Assembly: GCF_002994745.2 (NCBI RefSeq)
Contig: NC_037089.1
Coordinates: forward strand, 87,692,347-87,756,346
Source: Rosa chinensis
Lineage: Eukaryota; Streptophyta; Magnoliopsida; Rosales; Rosaceae
Direction: 5' to 3'
DNA length: 64,000 bases
Below the pieces are notes generated by a model, which made no database searches, was not told where the DNA came from, and saw nothing but the letters and a program-made list of their open reading frames with translations. The position numbers and the translations under genes were made by a program. Below are positions 35,579 to 47,007 of this stretch, in pieces (position 1 is the first letter of the stretch; the number at the start of each line of letters is the position of its first letter).

Positions 35579-35928
35579 TGTTTGAGGACAAGTATGAAAT
35601 GATAAACAGAGAGAGAGAGTAATGTTTCTGTGAGGATATAGATTCAAGTGTGTTTATTCATCTCACACAAAGAGGTATTTATAGGAAAATATTACAAGTG
35701 TGAAAGCTCAAAGAGTAACTCAATTTGATAACCTCTACATTCACAGCTGCAGCCTTCTATGGTGGCTGTGATGATGATAAAATGCCATGCTTGTTGCCCT
35801 TTGGCATAAAGCTTGTCACACAAGTCACAATACCTACATTATACACTCAAGTACCTATTTGTATACATGATATAGACATTTATACTATGACTCATGTTTT
35901 GTACATGTGAATCATATATACTACAACA
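35579..35928. repeat. LTR (element 5' LTR)
   Basis: 350 bp copy of the LTR at 28723-29072. The element is on the minus strand, so this is its 5' LTR and should hold its promoter. Confidence 0.92.
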
Positions 35929-36616
35929 ATATATCAGCAGGGGAGTCCATGTGGTGGAAAGTATTTCTCTACTGTGTGAGGTTGGCATCTTTGCTCTATT
36001 TATCAGTATTAATGGCTCAAATCCAGTCAAAGCGAGAAATGCAGGGTTCTTAATGCTAGGTCTTCTCTTCCTTACCTTTGTTACCCAACTTATCAATGAG
36101 TGGTATGCTTTGATGAAGTTCATATTAAGATTCTCTCAGCCTCAAAAGAATTCGTTCAAACTTGGTTTAAAGTTTGCTGCTAAGGGCCTTATCCTCCCAT
36201 TCCTTCCAAAGAAGCAGTGGCCAAGAGTCATACCTGCATCATCCCATCCGAAAACAGGTCTACCTCCAGTCCTTCCTCCAGGTCCAGATACAAAATCTGG
36301 AAGGAGAGATGTGAGAGCACCAGGCGGTAACACTATGACTGCAACTGTAGTCCCTGTACTCAGTCCTGGATCACCTGGCCCTAATGTTCTACAAATGACA
36401 GCAGGTTCCTCTACTTCCGAGACTGCACTAGGTACGCAGAGAGCAGTGGAAGCAAAACAGCTAAAGGGACTGAAATTAGAGCAGAGAAGTGATCTGATGA
36501 AACTGAGGGAGTTGGCAAGGGCAAGTTTTTCAGGGGATTCAAATTTCGAGAAAGCTAGCACCAGCTATGGTCCTAAACCCCAAGCTCCCTACTTCTACGA
36601 TAGAACACCAGTGTAA
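35929..36616 (+). pseudogene. Large membrane protein, 3' part (split gene)
   Basis: Continuation of the gene that starts at 24400. The frame resumes after the LTR as YISRGVHVVESISLLCEVGI, with two more membrane segments (LCEVGIFALFISI and FLMLGLLFLTFVTQL). A Pro/Ser-rich cytoplasmic tail follows and ends FYDRTPV at 36616. It has no start or promoter of its own, so it is likely lost from the protein unless the element is removed. If the flanks are simply joined, the frame is one base short (3437 coding nt), so the insertion apparently also removed at least one base. Exon phases elsewhere are consistent, which suggests the gene was intact before insertion. Confidence 0.7.
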
Positions 36617-37024
36617 AAATTCCTAGTGTGAGTTGGGCCATTTTGCTCAAGTTTGTACTCCTGCACAATGCACATAATTCTATTGCTCCTGAATCATATC
36701 AGTTCTAACTTCTAATGCTCCTGTCCAGTTCATCTAATTCAGTAACACATTTTCACATATTCGAAAAGAGCAAAATATGAATGAAGATCATTCAAAGGTG
36801 TTAAATTTCCTATTTCAACAACACAGTTTCCTTCAACAAAAGCCATGAATCTAACAATTCAATCCCACCAGCTATTCTGAGACAAAAACATACAATCTGA
36901 GATTCACGGCTTCTGAAATCAACTCTATCTAAATCCAATTCTTGATGTGAAAAAAAAACACACACAGAATATACGAACTTGTTATCAAAATCTTGCTCCA
37001 AGTTATCAAAATCTTGTTTATACC
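36617..37024. other. Convergent 3' flanks, no gene seen
   Basis: 3' UTR regions of the split membrane gene (plus) and the FLA gene (minus). The short open frames here are not supported. Confidence 0.45.
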
Positions 37025-38086
37025 TCAGTGATAGTCATCAAAACCTTGAGGGTTGATCTGATCAGCAACATTGGCAACAAACCCATCAGTGAAACCAGCA
37101 CCACCATCTTCTTGATCTCCAACCGGGTCTTCTTCTTGCCTCACCATCTGCTTCTGTGACGTCAGCAAGTGATTGACGCCATGAACAACCAGGAAGCGGC
37201 TCTGGTAGAGGTCCTGATCGGCCACCGGAACATCATTGAGCACAGGGACGTCACCCATCTTGATCACATGGATCATAAACTCTTCTTCAAAAGTCGGCAG
37301 CATCGTCCCGTCATCAAGCGCCACCAGGTCTTGCCACGTCAGCAGCCTCGGCACCACGTGCTGCCGGAAAATCTCCGAGTAATCGGAGCTGTTCCTCGCG
37401 TAGTCTTCGACGGCGTCGTCGACCGCTGCGAACACCGTCAGTGCCGTCTTCCGGTTGAACCCGATCAGCTGGGCGTCAAGAAACGCGGCCATGATCGAAC
37501 AGCCTTTGGACCTCAGCAGATCCGCAACCGACCCGAACGGCCGGTGCGGCTGTCCCGAAATTCCAGCGATCGGAGCCGGCGCCGGAGCTTCTTCAGCCTC
37601 CAAGAAAGTCAAGTTAAAGAACCGATCGACGGCGTATATGATCACCGACCCGTCGTCCAGAACCGAATTCGGGTCGACCCGAACGTCGTTGACAGACGAG
37701 TAGCCTTCGACGGCCGGAGTCGAAGTCACGGTGAGTGAGTAATTCGGGAGCAGAGTCTGGATTTTGGTGCCGCGGTGGAGGTAGGGTAGGGTTTTGACGG
37801 AGAATCGTCGCGGCGAGATGTGGTACCGGAGCAGAGGCAGCGAGGGTGGGCCCGACTGGAAGAAGGCGGTGTCCGACGGAGCGAAGATGGTGGCGGTGGG
37901 AGAGTCGAAGTTGAGGCCGGCGCTGGCGGCGAGCTGGAGGGTGAGGGCCATGGAGAGGTAGCCGGAGTTGGAGAGGGTGTTTGCGGCGGTGAGGAGGGGG
38001 GTGGCGGAGGAAGCGACGGCGGAGGAAGAGAGGGAGAGGAGAATCAGAAAGAGGAGAAGCGAGGTGGCCATGGGAGAGGTTTTCAT
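37025..38086 (-). CDS. Fasciclin-like arabinogalactan protein
   Basis: Secreted cell-wall or plasma-membrane-surface glycoprotein with FAS1 adhesion domains. Single exon, 353 aa. A signal peptide (LLLFLILLSLSSSAVASS) covers residues about 9-26. FAS1 domain 1 has the H1-like motif TATIFAPSDTAFF and YHI. A short AGP-like AEEAPAPAPIAG linker follows, then FAS1 domain 2 with ALTVFAAVDDAVEDY and a conserved end FLVVHGVNHLL. The C-terminus is acidic and hydrophilic (QEEDPVGDQEDGG), with no obvious GPI-anchor signal. This fits the FLA20/FLA21 subgroup as I recall it (Arabidopsis At5g40940, At5g06920). The start is the first ATG; the second Met is five residues in and gives the same signal peptide. 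Confidence 0.9.
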   Translation of the reverse strand: MKTSPMATSLLLFLILLSLSSSAVASSATPLLTAANTLSNSGYLSMALTLQLAASAGLNFDSPTATIFAPSDTAFFQSGPPSLPLLRYHISPRRFSVKTLPYLHRGTKIQTLLPNYSLTVTSTPAVEGYSSVNDVRVDPNSVLDDGSVIIYAVDRFFNLTFLEAEEAPAPAPIAGISGQPHRPFGSVADLLRSKGCSIMAAFLDAQLIGFNRKTALTVFAAVDDAVEDYARNSSDYSEIFRQHVVPRLLTWQDLVALDDGTMLPTFEEEFMIHVIKMGDVPVLNDVPVADQDLYQSRFLVVHGVNHLLTSQKQMVRQEEDPVGDQEDGGAGFTDGFVANVADQINPQGFDDYH

Positions 38087-38599
38087 TTTTTCAGAGAGTG
38101 AGAGAATTCTAGGGTTTGGTTTGTTTGTGATTTCAGGGATTGGAGAATCTGTTAGGGGGTTTTAAGCAGAAGTAAAAAGGGCGGGAAATCAAGAAATGGG
38201 GTCGGTTGGTTTGTTAGGCGGTTACGGCTATGACGTAAGAAAAATGTGGGTTATTTCGTTTGGGCAGAAAAATGTATAGTGTTTTTTTTTTTTTTTTTAG
38301 AGGAAACAAAAAAAGTTTGGTGTTTGATAAATTTATTTATCAAATGATGCCATTTATGTTACGCTGACAGTCAGTGTGTGTTTTGAGATAGGCCTCATCA
38401 AAAAGCCCGCGGATCAAGTGGGCCGATGGAGGCCCGCCGGTCCTGAGGGCTTTTAGCCCGGCCCGGTCCGGCCCGTCAAAAAACCCGCAAAAGCCCGCCT
38501 AGGTGGGCTGAGGGCCGGCCCGTCTAAAGCCCGCAAAAACCCTGCCCGGCCCGCCAAAGGCCCGCTAGGCCCGGCCCGTAAAAGCCCGTAAAATATTTT

Positions 38600-38699
38600 T
38601 TATATATATATATATATATATGTAGATATGTGTGTGTGTGTGTTTATAAATATATATATACACACACCCACACATAGATATATATTTGTGTGTGTGTGT

Positions 38700-38745
<46 letters not shown>

Positions 38746-38852
38746 TATATATATATAGAAAAGATATATATGCATTACCGCATAATAAATATATATATAT
38801 AGATATATATTATATGTGTGTGTCTGTTTATATATATGTATATATATTTATA
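38600..38852. repeat. TA/TG microsatellite block (left)
   Basis: Runs of (TA)n and (TG)n alternate. The block is interrupted at 38853 by a MITE and resumes at 39718. Confidence 0.85.
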
Positions 38853-39717
38853 GAGAAATTTTAAATACACACCCCAAACTACTTAATACACATCCCTATT
38901 ATTTTATATTTCAAATCAGATTTTATAGGTAGGTTAAATGACCAAAATAGACATCCATATATTAGAATAAAAATAAAAATAATCATATCTTCCTTATATT
39001 ATTCTATAATTATAAACGCAATGAATTTCTATACACGACATCCTCATTTAGAACAAAAATAAAGTTAGAAACCATATAATTTAAATTTTCCTTAAATAAA
39101 TTGTAATTAAATAGGGCGAGAGACCATATAATTTAGAATTTCGAAATCAATGACATTAAATGTTTTTAAAACATATCGCTTTACTCCCACTTTTTAAGTT
39201 TTTAGTTCTTTTTTTTCTTTTCTAAAAGTTATAATTAGTCAATTTATTATCTAATATAAAACAGCACAAGTATAAAACTTTGTAATTGTTAATTTGTTTA
39301 ACCATCCAATGACAACTTCGTAGTCCGCCATTATAGAGGAATTACTAATACAGTTTTGGTTGAATGTTCGACTCAAAATTTTATACTAGGGTGTTTGGTG
39401 GATGAGAACTCAAATAATATAAAACCCATTTCTAAGCATCGATCTATTTGAACTTTGAAGGGAACAATAATGAATCCTTATGGATTTCCCAATAATTAAC
39501 GTAAGTAATTAATATGGTCAATTATATATACTAATAAAATTAAATAGTAGCCTTAATGTAGTTAAATAATGTATTTCATGGTTTTTTTTAGTTTAAGGAT
39601 ATTATAGGTAATTTGGGTTGTGTATTTAGTAAAATGTTATAATGAGAAATTAAATGGTAGGTGTATTAAGTAAGGAGTGTGTATTAAGTAATTAGGGGTG
39701 TGTATTTAAAACTTCTC
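38853..39717. mobile_element. MULE-like MITE nested in the hAT-like element
   Basis: 865 bp with near-perfect 23 bp terminal inverted repeats that start GAGAARTTTTAAATACAC and end in CCCC. A 9 bp target duplication, ATATTTATA, flanks it at 38844-38852 and 39718-39726. The duplication length fits Mutator-like elements. The interior is AT-rich and non-coding. Confidence 0.82.
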
Positions 39718-39798
39718 ATATTTATATATGTGTGTGTGTGTTTATATATATATATAATTATATATATAGATATATATATATATGTGTGTGTGTGTGTT

Positions 39799-39855
<57 letters not shown>

Positions 39856-39859
39856 ATAT

Positions 39860-39906
<47 letters not shown>

Positions 39907-39907
39907 T

Positions 39908-39939
<32 letters not shown>

Positions 39940-39955
39940 GAAGTTCTTATAATTC
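39718..39955. repeat. TA/TG microsatellite block (right)
   Basis: (TG)n and (TA)n runs, including a TG run of about 16 units near 39815-39852. It continues the block interrupted by the MITE. Confidence 0.85.
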
Positions 39956-40002
39956 TATTATTCTATATAGAATATGTGCATATATATATATTCTACATAT
40001 CG

Positions 40003-41219
40003 GTTGACCAATTCGATCGGATTCGAAAATATGGTGAAATTGGCTAAATTTTGTACCACACTTATAATTTATTGTAATAAACTCATCCAACGGTCGGTTT
40101 TTCCATTTTCTTTGAATTGATATGGGTTACTCTTTGGAGTATATGATATATAAATATAAGTTTATAAAAGTAACTAAGTTTGACCTAGTTGATCGAATTC
40201 GAAACGATAACCAAATTGGCTGGATTTTCTACAACCACCATAAAACATTACAATCTCTCAATCGAGCGGTTGGTTTCTCTGAATTCATTTTCCACTTCAT
40301 GATTGCTTTAGAATGAACCTAAACAATTTAAATACAATGAATATGTCATACAACTTTAGGAGGAAAATTGGTATAGACCAATGTGTTTGTAATTAAAATT
40401 AATTTTTTTTATCTTATGTCCACGCACATCTATTGATGGAATATATACAAACGTGATGTGAAAAAATAAGCACGTTTCGAGGTTGTCACGGCATCGGTCA
40501 ACCAATAAAACATATAAGTGTCTACGGTTGACTAATCCGATCGGATTCTAAAATATGGTGAAATTGGCTAAATTTTTTACCACACTCATAATTTATTGTA
40601 ATAAACTCATCCAACGGTCGGTTTTTCCATTTTCTTTGAATTGATATGGGTTGCTCTTTGGAGTATATGATATATAAATATAAGTTTATAAGAGTAACTA
40701 AGTTTGACCTAGTTGATCGAATTCGAAACGATAACCAAATTGGCTGGATTTTCTACAACCACCATAAAACATTACAATCTCTCAATCGAGCGGTTGGTTT
40801 CTCTGAATTCATTTTCCACTTCATGATTGCTTTAGAATGAACCTAAACAATTTAAATACAATTAATATGTCATACAACTTTAGGAGGAAAATTGGTATAG
40901 ACCAATGTGTTTGTAATTAAAATTAATTTTTTTTATCTTATGTCCACGCACATCCATTGATGGAATATATACAAATGTGATGTGAAAAAATAAGCACGTT
41001 TCGAGATTGCCACGGCATCGGTCAACCAATAAAACATATAAGTGTCTACGGTTGACTAATCCGATCGGATTCGAAAATATGGTGAAATTGGCTAAATTTT
41101 TTACCACACTCATAATTTATTGTAATAAACTCATCCAACGGTCGGTTTTTTCTTTTTCTTTGAATTGATAGGGGTTGCTCTTTGGAGTGTATGATATATA
41201 AATATAGATTTATAAAAAA
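40003..41219. repeat. 524 bp tandem repeat, 2.3 copies
   Basis: Copies start at 40003, 40527 and 41051 (partial) with the phrase GGTTGACYAATYCGATCGGA. Copies 1 and 2 are nearly identical, with only a few substitutions. An identical-length 64-codon open frame at 40122 and 40646 is carried by the repeat and is not supported as a gene. Confidence 0.88.
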
Positions 41220-41556
41220 TTAGTGTCTTTAAAAATTTATTTATCAATAAATTAGTATCTATATATAAATATAGATTTTTTTGGGTACAATATAGTTATA
41301 TAGATATGTTATCTTTGGTTGTATTTGATCATTATCCATTGAATTTCCAAAGCTTGATTAAAAAAAAAATACTTGTGTCTTTAAATATTTATTTATAAAT
41401 AAAGCCCGCAAGGCCCGGCCCAAAAAAGCCCGCAAGGCCAAGCCCGGCCCGGCCCGAAAAAGCCCGCAAGGCCCGCTTTATATGGATGGGCTTGGATCCT
41501 TTGATTTTTAATAAAGCCCGGCCCGGCCCGGCCCGTTGACGACCCCTATTTTGAGA

Positions 41557-42850
41557 CAATTTCATTACAAGTTCTCTCTATTGTTTTGGCCTTGGGGCTT
41601 TACTTCGAGCTAACAAAGGGCTTGTTGTGTGTACTTATTTGTTCCATCCATTGTTACCTTTTTGATTGCTTCATATCAACAAGTTTCACACAAAAAAATG
41701 AAGTTTGCAGCAATCATTGAATTTTCTTCTTCTTTTATTTTAACCAAAATCTGAGTGAAAAGAGAGTAGTAACCTCCCCAACACTCAAATATTGATTACC
41801 TTATTTCACGAACAAAGCTGGTAACATCGTCTTCAACACTCTCAAGTGGACGTCCGCTGGTGAATGATCCCCGTGCTTTAATCGTGGGCCCGCATGCGAT
41901 ATCTTCCCCCTAACGGCCCTCTATACTCTCATGATCGAGTGTTTATGTTGTTGGCTCATTACAAGATATCGTTGATCGAGTGATGACGGTTTTCACTCGC
42001 ATCTATCACTTGTATTAACTACTCAGGAAGTGGAGTTGACTCGAGCACATGTAAATCCTTCATAGGTTCAGAGCTACTACTCAATTGGTATGTTGCAGTT
42101 TTCCTACCAACGATGTTGGTACTGTGTCGGATTATGAGTCTCCTTAGTCTGTGTAACCATTGTTCCAATCTCATGGTACATCAGAGATTTAGTAGCTCCA
42201 TTAGAAAGTTTTGGTCAAGCCCATTAGTTTGATGTTATAGATGGGTCATTAGTGGCTCTTTAATTATATTGTTCATACCACTTGTCGCACTCCCAAATGA
42301 ATGAACTCATTTGATAAGCCCTTTATGTCACGCTGCTCACGCATACTAATTGATCAATATAAGATGGGCCAAAATAATCATGGGTTTGTCGATCAGCATT
42401 CTTTGGATTCGGCTGCAAGGCCCATAAATGATTTTGGGTCAAGAGGCGTGTGCTCCTCACGGACTAATGCATCCATGGACTCTAGAACAATGCTCAAGCC
42501 TGTGTCCAAGTGTGCCTGCACAATCCCACACGTGTTTCATTAACTCATAATCAGTTAATTACTTACTTAAAAAAAAATCACCTAATTACCACACTCTCAC
42601 ACCCTAAACCCCTTATTAGCACCCAGATTTGCACATGATTCCCACACAAACCATGTACTTAACCAGGTGCTTAGTGCTAACCACATTAATATTATCCTTA
42701 CTTTAGGAAACAAAAAAAAAAAAACAATGTATTTTCTGTCGGCACCATTAAGTTGATATAGACCACTCATGGTAAAAAATAAGGGACCAATAGACCATTT
42801 AAATTCAATTTGCCTAGATTTACGAGCCAAACAGTTTTAAATCACATCAG
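41557..42850. other. Intergenic, no gene seen
   Basis: Between the hAT-like element and the RNR2 promoter. No open frame with family features and no clear element ends were found. Confidence 0.45.
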
Positions 42851-42872
42851 TCCAAAATTCCCCGCAAAATAA

Positions 42873-42880
42873 TTCCCGCC
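42873..42880 (+). promoter_or_regulatory. Possible E2F site of RNR2
   Basis: TTCCCGCC, an E2F-type motif, lies about 370 bases before the RNR2 start. Plant RNR2 genes are S-phase regulated through E2F sites. Position and motif fit; binding is inferred. Confidence 0.5.
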
Positions 42881-43250
42881 ATACCATTAAACTTCAAAAC
42901 CCACAAGCTTCCCTCGCAAGCTGAATCCAAATTGACCAAAACACCCTCCACCAAACACCCAAAGATACCATCCTGGCATCCTCATCCGTTTTTAGCCGCA
43001 ATCGCAGGCCACACAGAAATCGGGTTCAGCGCCTATACGAATTCCCTAAAATACCCTTCATTCTCGCGCAAGCTTCCCCAATTAAAATTCAAATCACCCG
43101 CTCCTTCACGACTCCAAAAAAACCCAATTCGAATTCAAAACCCTATAAATTCGACCCAATTCTCCAACCTCTCCATATCACAGACCTCCAAAATTCTCAA
43201 AACCCTTTCTTAAATCGAATTTCAATTTCATCTTCTTCTTCTTCCCCAAA

Positions 43251-44240
43251 ATGCCTGCAATTCCAGAAGAGCCGCTGCTGATGGCCAACCCGGACCGGTT
43301 CTGCATGTTCCCGATTCAGTACCCGGAGATCTGGGAAATGTACAAGAAGGCCGAGGCGTCGTTCTGGACCGCCGAGGAGGTCGACCTCGACCAGGACCAG
43401 CGCCACTGGGAGACCCTAACCCCGGGGGAGAAGCACTTCATCACTCACGTCCTCGCCTTCTTCGCCGCCTCCGACGGCATCGTTCTCGAGAATCTCGCCG
43501 GCCGCTTCATGAAGGAGGTACAGGTCTCGGAGGCGCGTGCCTTCTACGGCTTCCAGATCGCGATCGAGAACATCCATTCCGAGATGTACAGCCTTCTTCT
43601 CGAGACCTATATTAAAGACTCGGACGAGAAGAGCCGTCTCTTCCGGGCCATCGACACCATCCCCTGCGTCGCCAAGAAGGCCCAGTGGGCCCTGCGCTGG
43701 ATCGACGGCTCCGAGACGTTCGCGGAGCGCATCGTGGCCTTTGCCTGCGTGGAGGGGATCTTCTTCTCGGGGAGCTTCTGCGCGATATTTTGGCTCAAAA
43801 AGCGCGGGTTAATGCCCGGTCTGACCTTCTCGAACGAGTTGATCTCGCGAGATGAAGGCCTCCACTGCGACTTCGCGTGCCTGCTCTACTCGCTCCTCCG
43901 GATGAAGCTCACCGAGGAGCGCGTGAAGTCAATCGTCCGCGACGCGGTTGAGATAGAGAGAGAGTTTGTGTGCGACGCGTTACCGTGCGCCTTAGTTGGA
44001 ATGAACGGTGATCTGATGAGCCAGTACATCGAGTTCGTGGCTGACAGGCTGGTGGGTGCGTTGGGATACGGGAAGATCTACGATGCTCAGAACCCGTTTG
44101 ATTGGATGGAGCTGATTAGTCTTCAGGGGAAGACCAATTTCTTTGAGAAGAGAGTTGGGGAGTACCAGAAGGCCTCAGTCATGAACAGCATTGGTGGAAA
44201 TGGGGGCAACCATGTGTTCAAGATGGATGAGGATTTCTAA
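43251..44240 (+). CDS. TSO2: Ribonucleotide reductase small subunit R2
   Basis: Small subunit of class I ribonucleoside-diphosphate reductase, which makes dNTPs for DNA replication in complex with R1. Single exon, 329 aa, full length. Diiron ligands are visible: D75 (ASDG), E106 and H109 (IENIHSE), E168 (CVEGIFF), E202 and H205 (RDEGLHCD). The radical tyrosine is Y113 (EMYSLL). The C-terminal tail FKMDEDF is the R1-docking peptide. It matches plant TSO2/RNR2 throughout. TSO2 is At3g27060 in Arabidopsis as I recall, next to the TOM20, DCD, ENY2 and M48 genes, so this extends the conserved neighbourhood. Codons are strongly GC-biased in the first two-thirds compared with neighbouring genes. Confidence 0.96.
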   Translation: MPAIPEEPLLMANPDRFCMFPIQYPEIWEMYKKAEASFWTAEEVDLDQDQRHWETLTPGEKHFITHVLAFFAASDGIVLENLAGRFMKEVQVSEARAFYGFQIAIENIHSEMYSLLLETYIKDSDEKSRLFRAIDTIPCVAKKAQWALRWIDGSETFAERIVAFACVEGIFFSGSFCAIFWLKKRGLMPGLTFSNELISRDEGLHCDFACLLYSLLRMKLTEERVKSIVRDAVEIEREFVCDALPCALVGMNGDLMSQYIEFVADRLVGALGYGKIYDAQNPFDWMELISLQGKTNFFEKRVGEYQKASVMNSIGGNGGNHVFKMDEDF

Positions 44241-44244
44241 ATTA

Positions 44245-44279
<35 letters not shown>

Positions 44280-44520
44280 TTTACAAGTTCTGTTTTGTTC
44301 AATTTGTTATTCTGTGCCTTCAGATATATGATAAATGAAAATTTTCAATACTTTGTTCTAGTCTATTGATATTTCTGCGATGGATTTATTGATGTGTCCT
44401 AATTTTTTAAACCTCGACTTTGGTGGTGTGGAATAAGAAAAGGACAGGTTTTTCAATTTTTCATTTTGGGTTGGATTGGGGGGGGGGGGGGGGGGGGTTA
44501 AAAAGAAAAAGGGAAAAAGA
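44241..44520. other. RNR2 3' flank with long homopolymers
   Basis: A run of about 26 T lies near 44250-44276 and a run of about 20 G near 44479-44498. No gene is seen. Both runs are assembly-risk sites. Confidence 0.6.
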
Positions 44521-44595
44521 AAGTCTTTTTCTCGACCTCACAAGAAAATAGGGTAAACCCTGATATTTGAAGCTTTTGAGAATACGATTATTCAA

Positions 44596-47007
44596 ATGTC
44601 TACTGGGAGCTCTGAGATGCTGTCAAGGGAGCAATTGCTTCATCTCTTTGATCGGTTCGCCTTCCTTACCTCTCAGCCCGGTACCATTTCTCATTTCTCG
44701 CTCTGTCTCTTTGTGTTTGTTTGATTTCTTCATGTATTTTAAGATATTGCTCTACTTTTTGTGTTTGCATTTTCGGGTTTGTGTTTGGGGAGTGGAGGAA
44801 TGTGGTGGGTTTGGGTTTAATCATTTTTGTTTGCAGACGTGAAGAAAAGAATTGCAGATGGGGTTGAGGATAAGCAGGTGGGTTTATTGCCCTTATATGT
44901 TATAGATTTCTGCTACTCCCTTTCATAACAGAGCTATGATGTCATTTTCAGAATGCTAGTTTACTGCTTGGTTACCTGACCTGGTTTTTTTTTTTTTACT
45001 ATGCTGCATTAGGCATCTTACTTGAGACAAATACATTTCCAGGTTACTAGTATAATTCAGTTCGGTACACACAATTTAGTTGGACATTTGTGTCAATACT
45101 ATGTACTCGCTACTCGATACCAAATAGAGGCGAATGACGGGTTTATTGCCAGGAATAAAACCACTAGCGTGACTAGATGGTACTTCAATGGATCTTTAGG
45201 TTCACAATAAGAATTGATGACACTGAACATAAAGTACAACTAATGAATAGAGCTTATAAAACACTATGCTGTTTGGAAGTATATGAAATGATGTTTTTCT
45301 TTTCCTAGTTGACTGTACTTATTAAGTTTTTCTTGTCTGATATACTATTACTATATGCAGGAAGCTGTAGCTGTGACCACTGCTATCCAAGAAGAGATAT
45401 TTCTGGAAATGGGTATTGGTAAGTTCGTTCTTCAAATGCTAAATATATTTTCAGATTCCAACTGTTGTACTATCAAAAAGATGAACCACAGTTACCCATG
45501 CCAATAAAGATTATATATCATATTGCATTTATCTGTTCAATGTGTTGTATATGTTGATATGTATAGTTTGTATGTGTCTGATGCTTATGTTGTGATTGAA
45601 ATTTAGTTATTTAGCAATTTTGCTTTTCAAAATCATGATGCTTGTAATCTATGGACTAGCAAGCCTTATACCACAATCACTGTACAGACTAATTTAGAGT
45701 AAATGTTTCCTTTTACTACAGATCCAAGGTTTGGCATATCATGCCTGGGAAAGGTGAATATAAACTATGAGCATGATCAGGATATGATGATTCGCTTCTA
45801 TAAGTTCATTGCAAGGTAGTCCACTTCACTGCCTATATAAACTTATGAAGTCAACCTACTTTGAAATGCCATCCATATTTTCAGCATATAAGTTCTTTTT
45901 TCTTCAGTTTAGTTGATCCTTCAACCTAGACTGAATGTGGACAAGACCATATTATAATCAGTAATAAAAACCTGTGTATTTGTCTTATTTCCATTTGCTG
46001 TACCAATTACATGGAACATCTTTGTTCATTCTGAGGAAAGCAAAAGTTCTTTTTGGCTCCGAGTGTCATTTTCTTTGGGGGTGGGGGGGGGACTGTATAA
46101 GGTGTTATTTTACTTTTCGAGTTCTGTTAGTTATAGACATGCTGTATCTTTTCCCTTATCTATAGACATTTAAGCTGGTGTAAGTATGCTCAAGGCTAGT
46201 AAGTCTTGGCTCCAGTTTCTGAGGGTGGGGGCACTGTGTTGGGCCTAAAATAACATATTAGGTTGAACATATGAAGGCACAAATCTTACCTTAGAAGGAA
46301 GAACAAAACGAAAGGTTCTGATATTTAATTGTATGTTGCTCATGACAGGGAAGAGTTGGCCTGTGATGAAGCCGAGCTTGGAGCAGATGAGTTTGCTGAA
46401 AGGATGCAGATTCAAGAAAAAATGCAGCAGCAGGTAATATCTGATCACAATTGACAACTGTAATGGTAAAGGTGTCTGTTTCTAAATAACCAGAAGTAAT
46501 TTTTTTTCAGCAACTGGAGATGCTGAAGCAAATGCGCAAATTTCCCCTAGATGATCAATCTGCAATCCTAGAAAAGGTATGCGGTTATACATATATTATC
46601 CTTTGGCTTACATTGTATTAGAAATGTGGATCTTGGATCACTGGAAGATTGGTTTTGTAACTCATATCTAGTTAGATTAAAGATTATGGAAACAAATGGA
46701 ATGGACTTGAATTCAGGTGCCTCTTTGGTCTATGGTTTACAAAGTAGTGAAAACTTCACTACTACTGAACATCCGATGAAAAGCCTAGTTAGCATCATTG
46801 ATGTTTTTATTGATGTGTGAATATCCACTTTTTAACTGAACTGTCGTACCATACTGTTTGGGTAATAAATTGTCGTGGATTTGGTACTTACAGTTGCGCC
46901 AGCAGATGGAAATCGCCAACTTTGAGGATGCTGCATCAGTATTGTCATGGGAGCAGATTCAGGAGATTGTTCAAAGGAGGGTATCACCTTTATTTAACCC
47001 CAAGTAG
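44596..47007 (+). CDS. Conserved plant protein of unknown function, copy A
   Basis: Seven exons: 44596-44680, 44837-44877, 45361-45418, 45722-45815, 46349-46433, 46511-46576, 46894-47007; total 543 nt, 180 aa, all GT-AG. It starts MSTGSSEMLSREQLLHLFDR and continues DVKKRIADGVEDKQEAVAVT, then EEIFLEMGIDPRFGISCLGK. A long charged helical part follows (MMIRFYKFIAREELACDEAE, MQQQQLEMLKQMRKFPLDDQ), and it ends QEIVQRRVSPLFNPK. The protein is mostly helical and coiled-coil-like, with no signal peptide or membrane segment. I recognise it as a conserved plant protein but cannot name it. A paralogue lies at 59729-62902. Confidence 0.8.

Larger units (their letters stand above)
28723..35928 (-). mobile_element. 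Intact Ty1/copia LTR retrotransposon, 7.2 kb
   Basis: Two 350 bp direct repeats (28723-29072 and 35579-35928) begin TGTTTGAGGAC and end CTACAACA; I found no difference between them. The internal genes lie on the minus strand, antisense to the host gene. A purine-rich tract (CAAGGGGAG) sits next to the left LTR, and a tRNA-like primer site region (CGTTATCAGCACG) sits next to the right LTR, as expected for minus orientation. Gag and Pol frames are open, and the order protease, integrase, RT, RNase H is the copia order. The element looks young and possibly competent. The flanking 5-mers (CAAAC at left, ATATA at right) do not match, so no target duplication is visible. Confidence 0.95.
38389..41548. 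mobile_element. hAT-like non-autonomous element, 3.16 kb
   Basis: The left end reads TAGGCCTCATCAA and the right end, reverse-complemented, reads TAGGGGTCGTCAA. An exact 8 bp target duplication, TTTTGAGA, flanks it at 38381-38388 and 41549-41556. Subterminal regions (38400-38600 and 41400-41540) are packed with GGCCCGGCCC and AAAGCCCGC short repeats, which is typical of this element type. Inside are TA/TG microsatellites, a nested MITE and a 524 bp tandem repeat, but no transposase gene. Confidence 0.85.

Noticed and set aside
37169..37738. 189-codon plus-strand frame
   Set aside because: It is the antisense shadow of the GC-rich FLA coding sequence.
39700..40047. Frame of 115 codons made of Tyr-Ile and Cys-Val runs
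   Set aside because: It is translated TA/TG microsatellite, not a gene.
40122..40840. Two near-identical 64-codon frames
   Set aside because: They are carried by the 524 bp tandem repeat and have no start context or family features.
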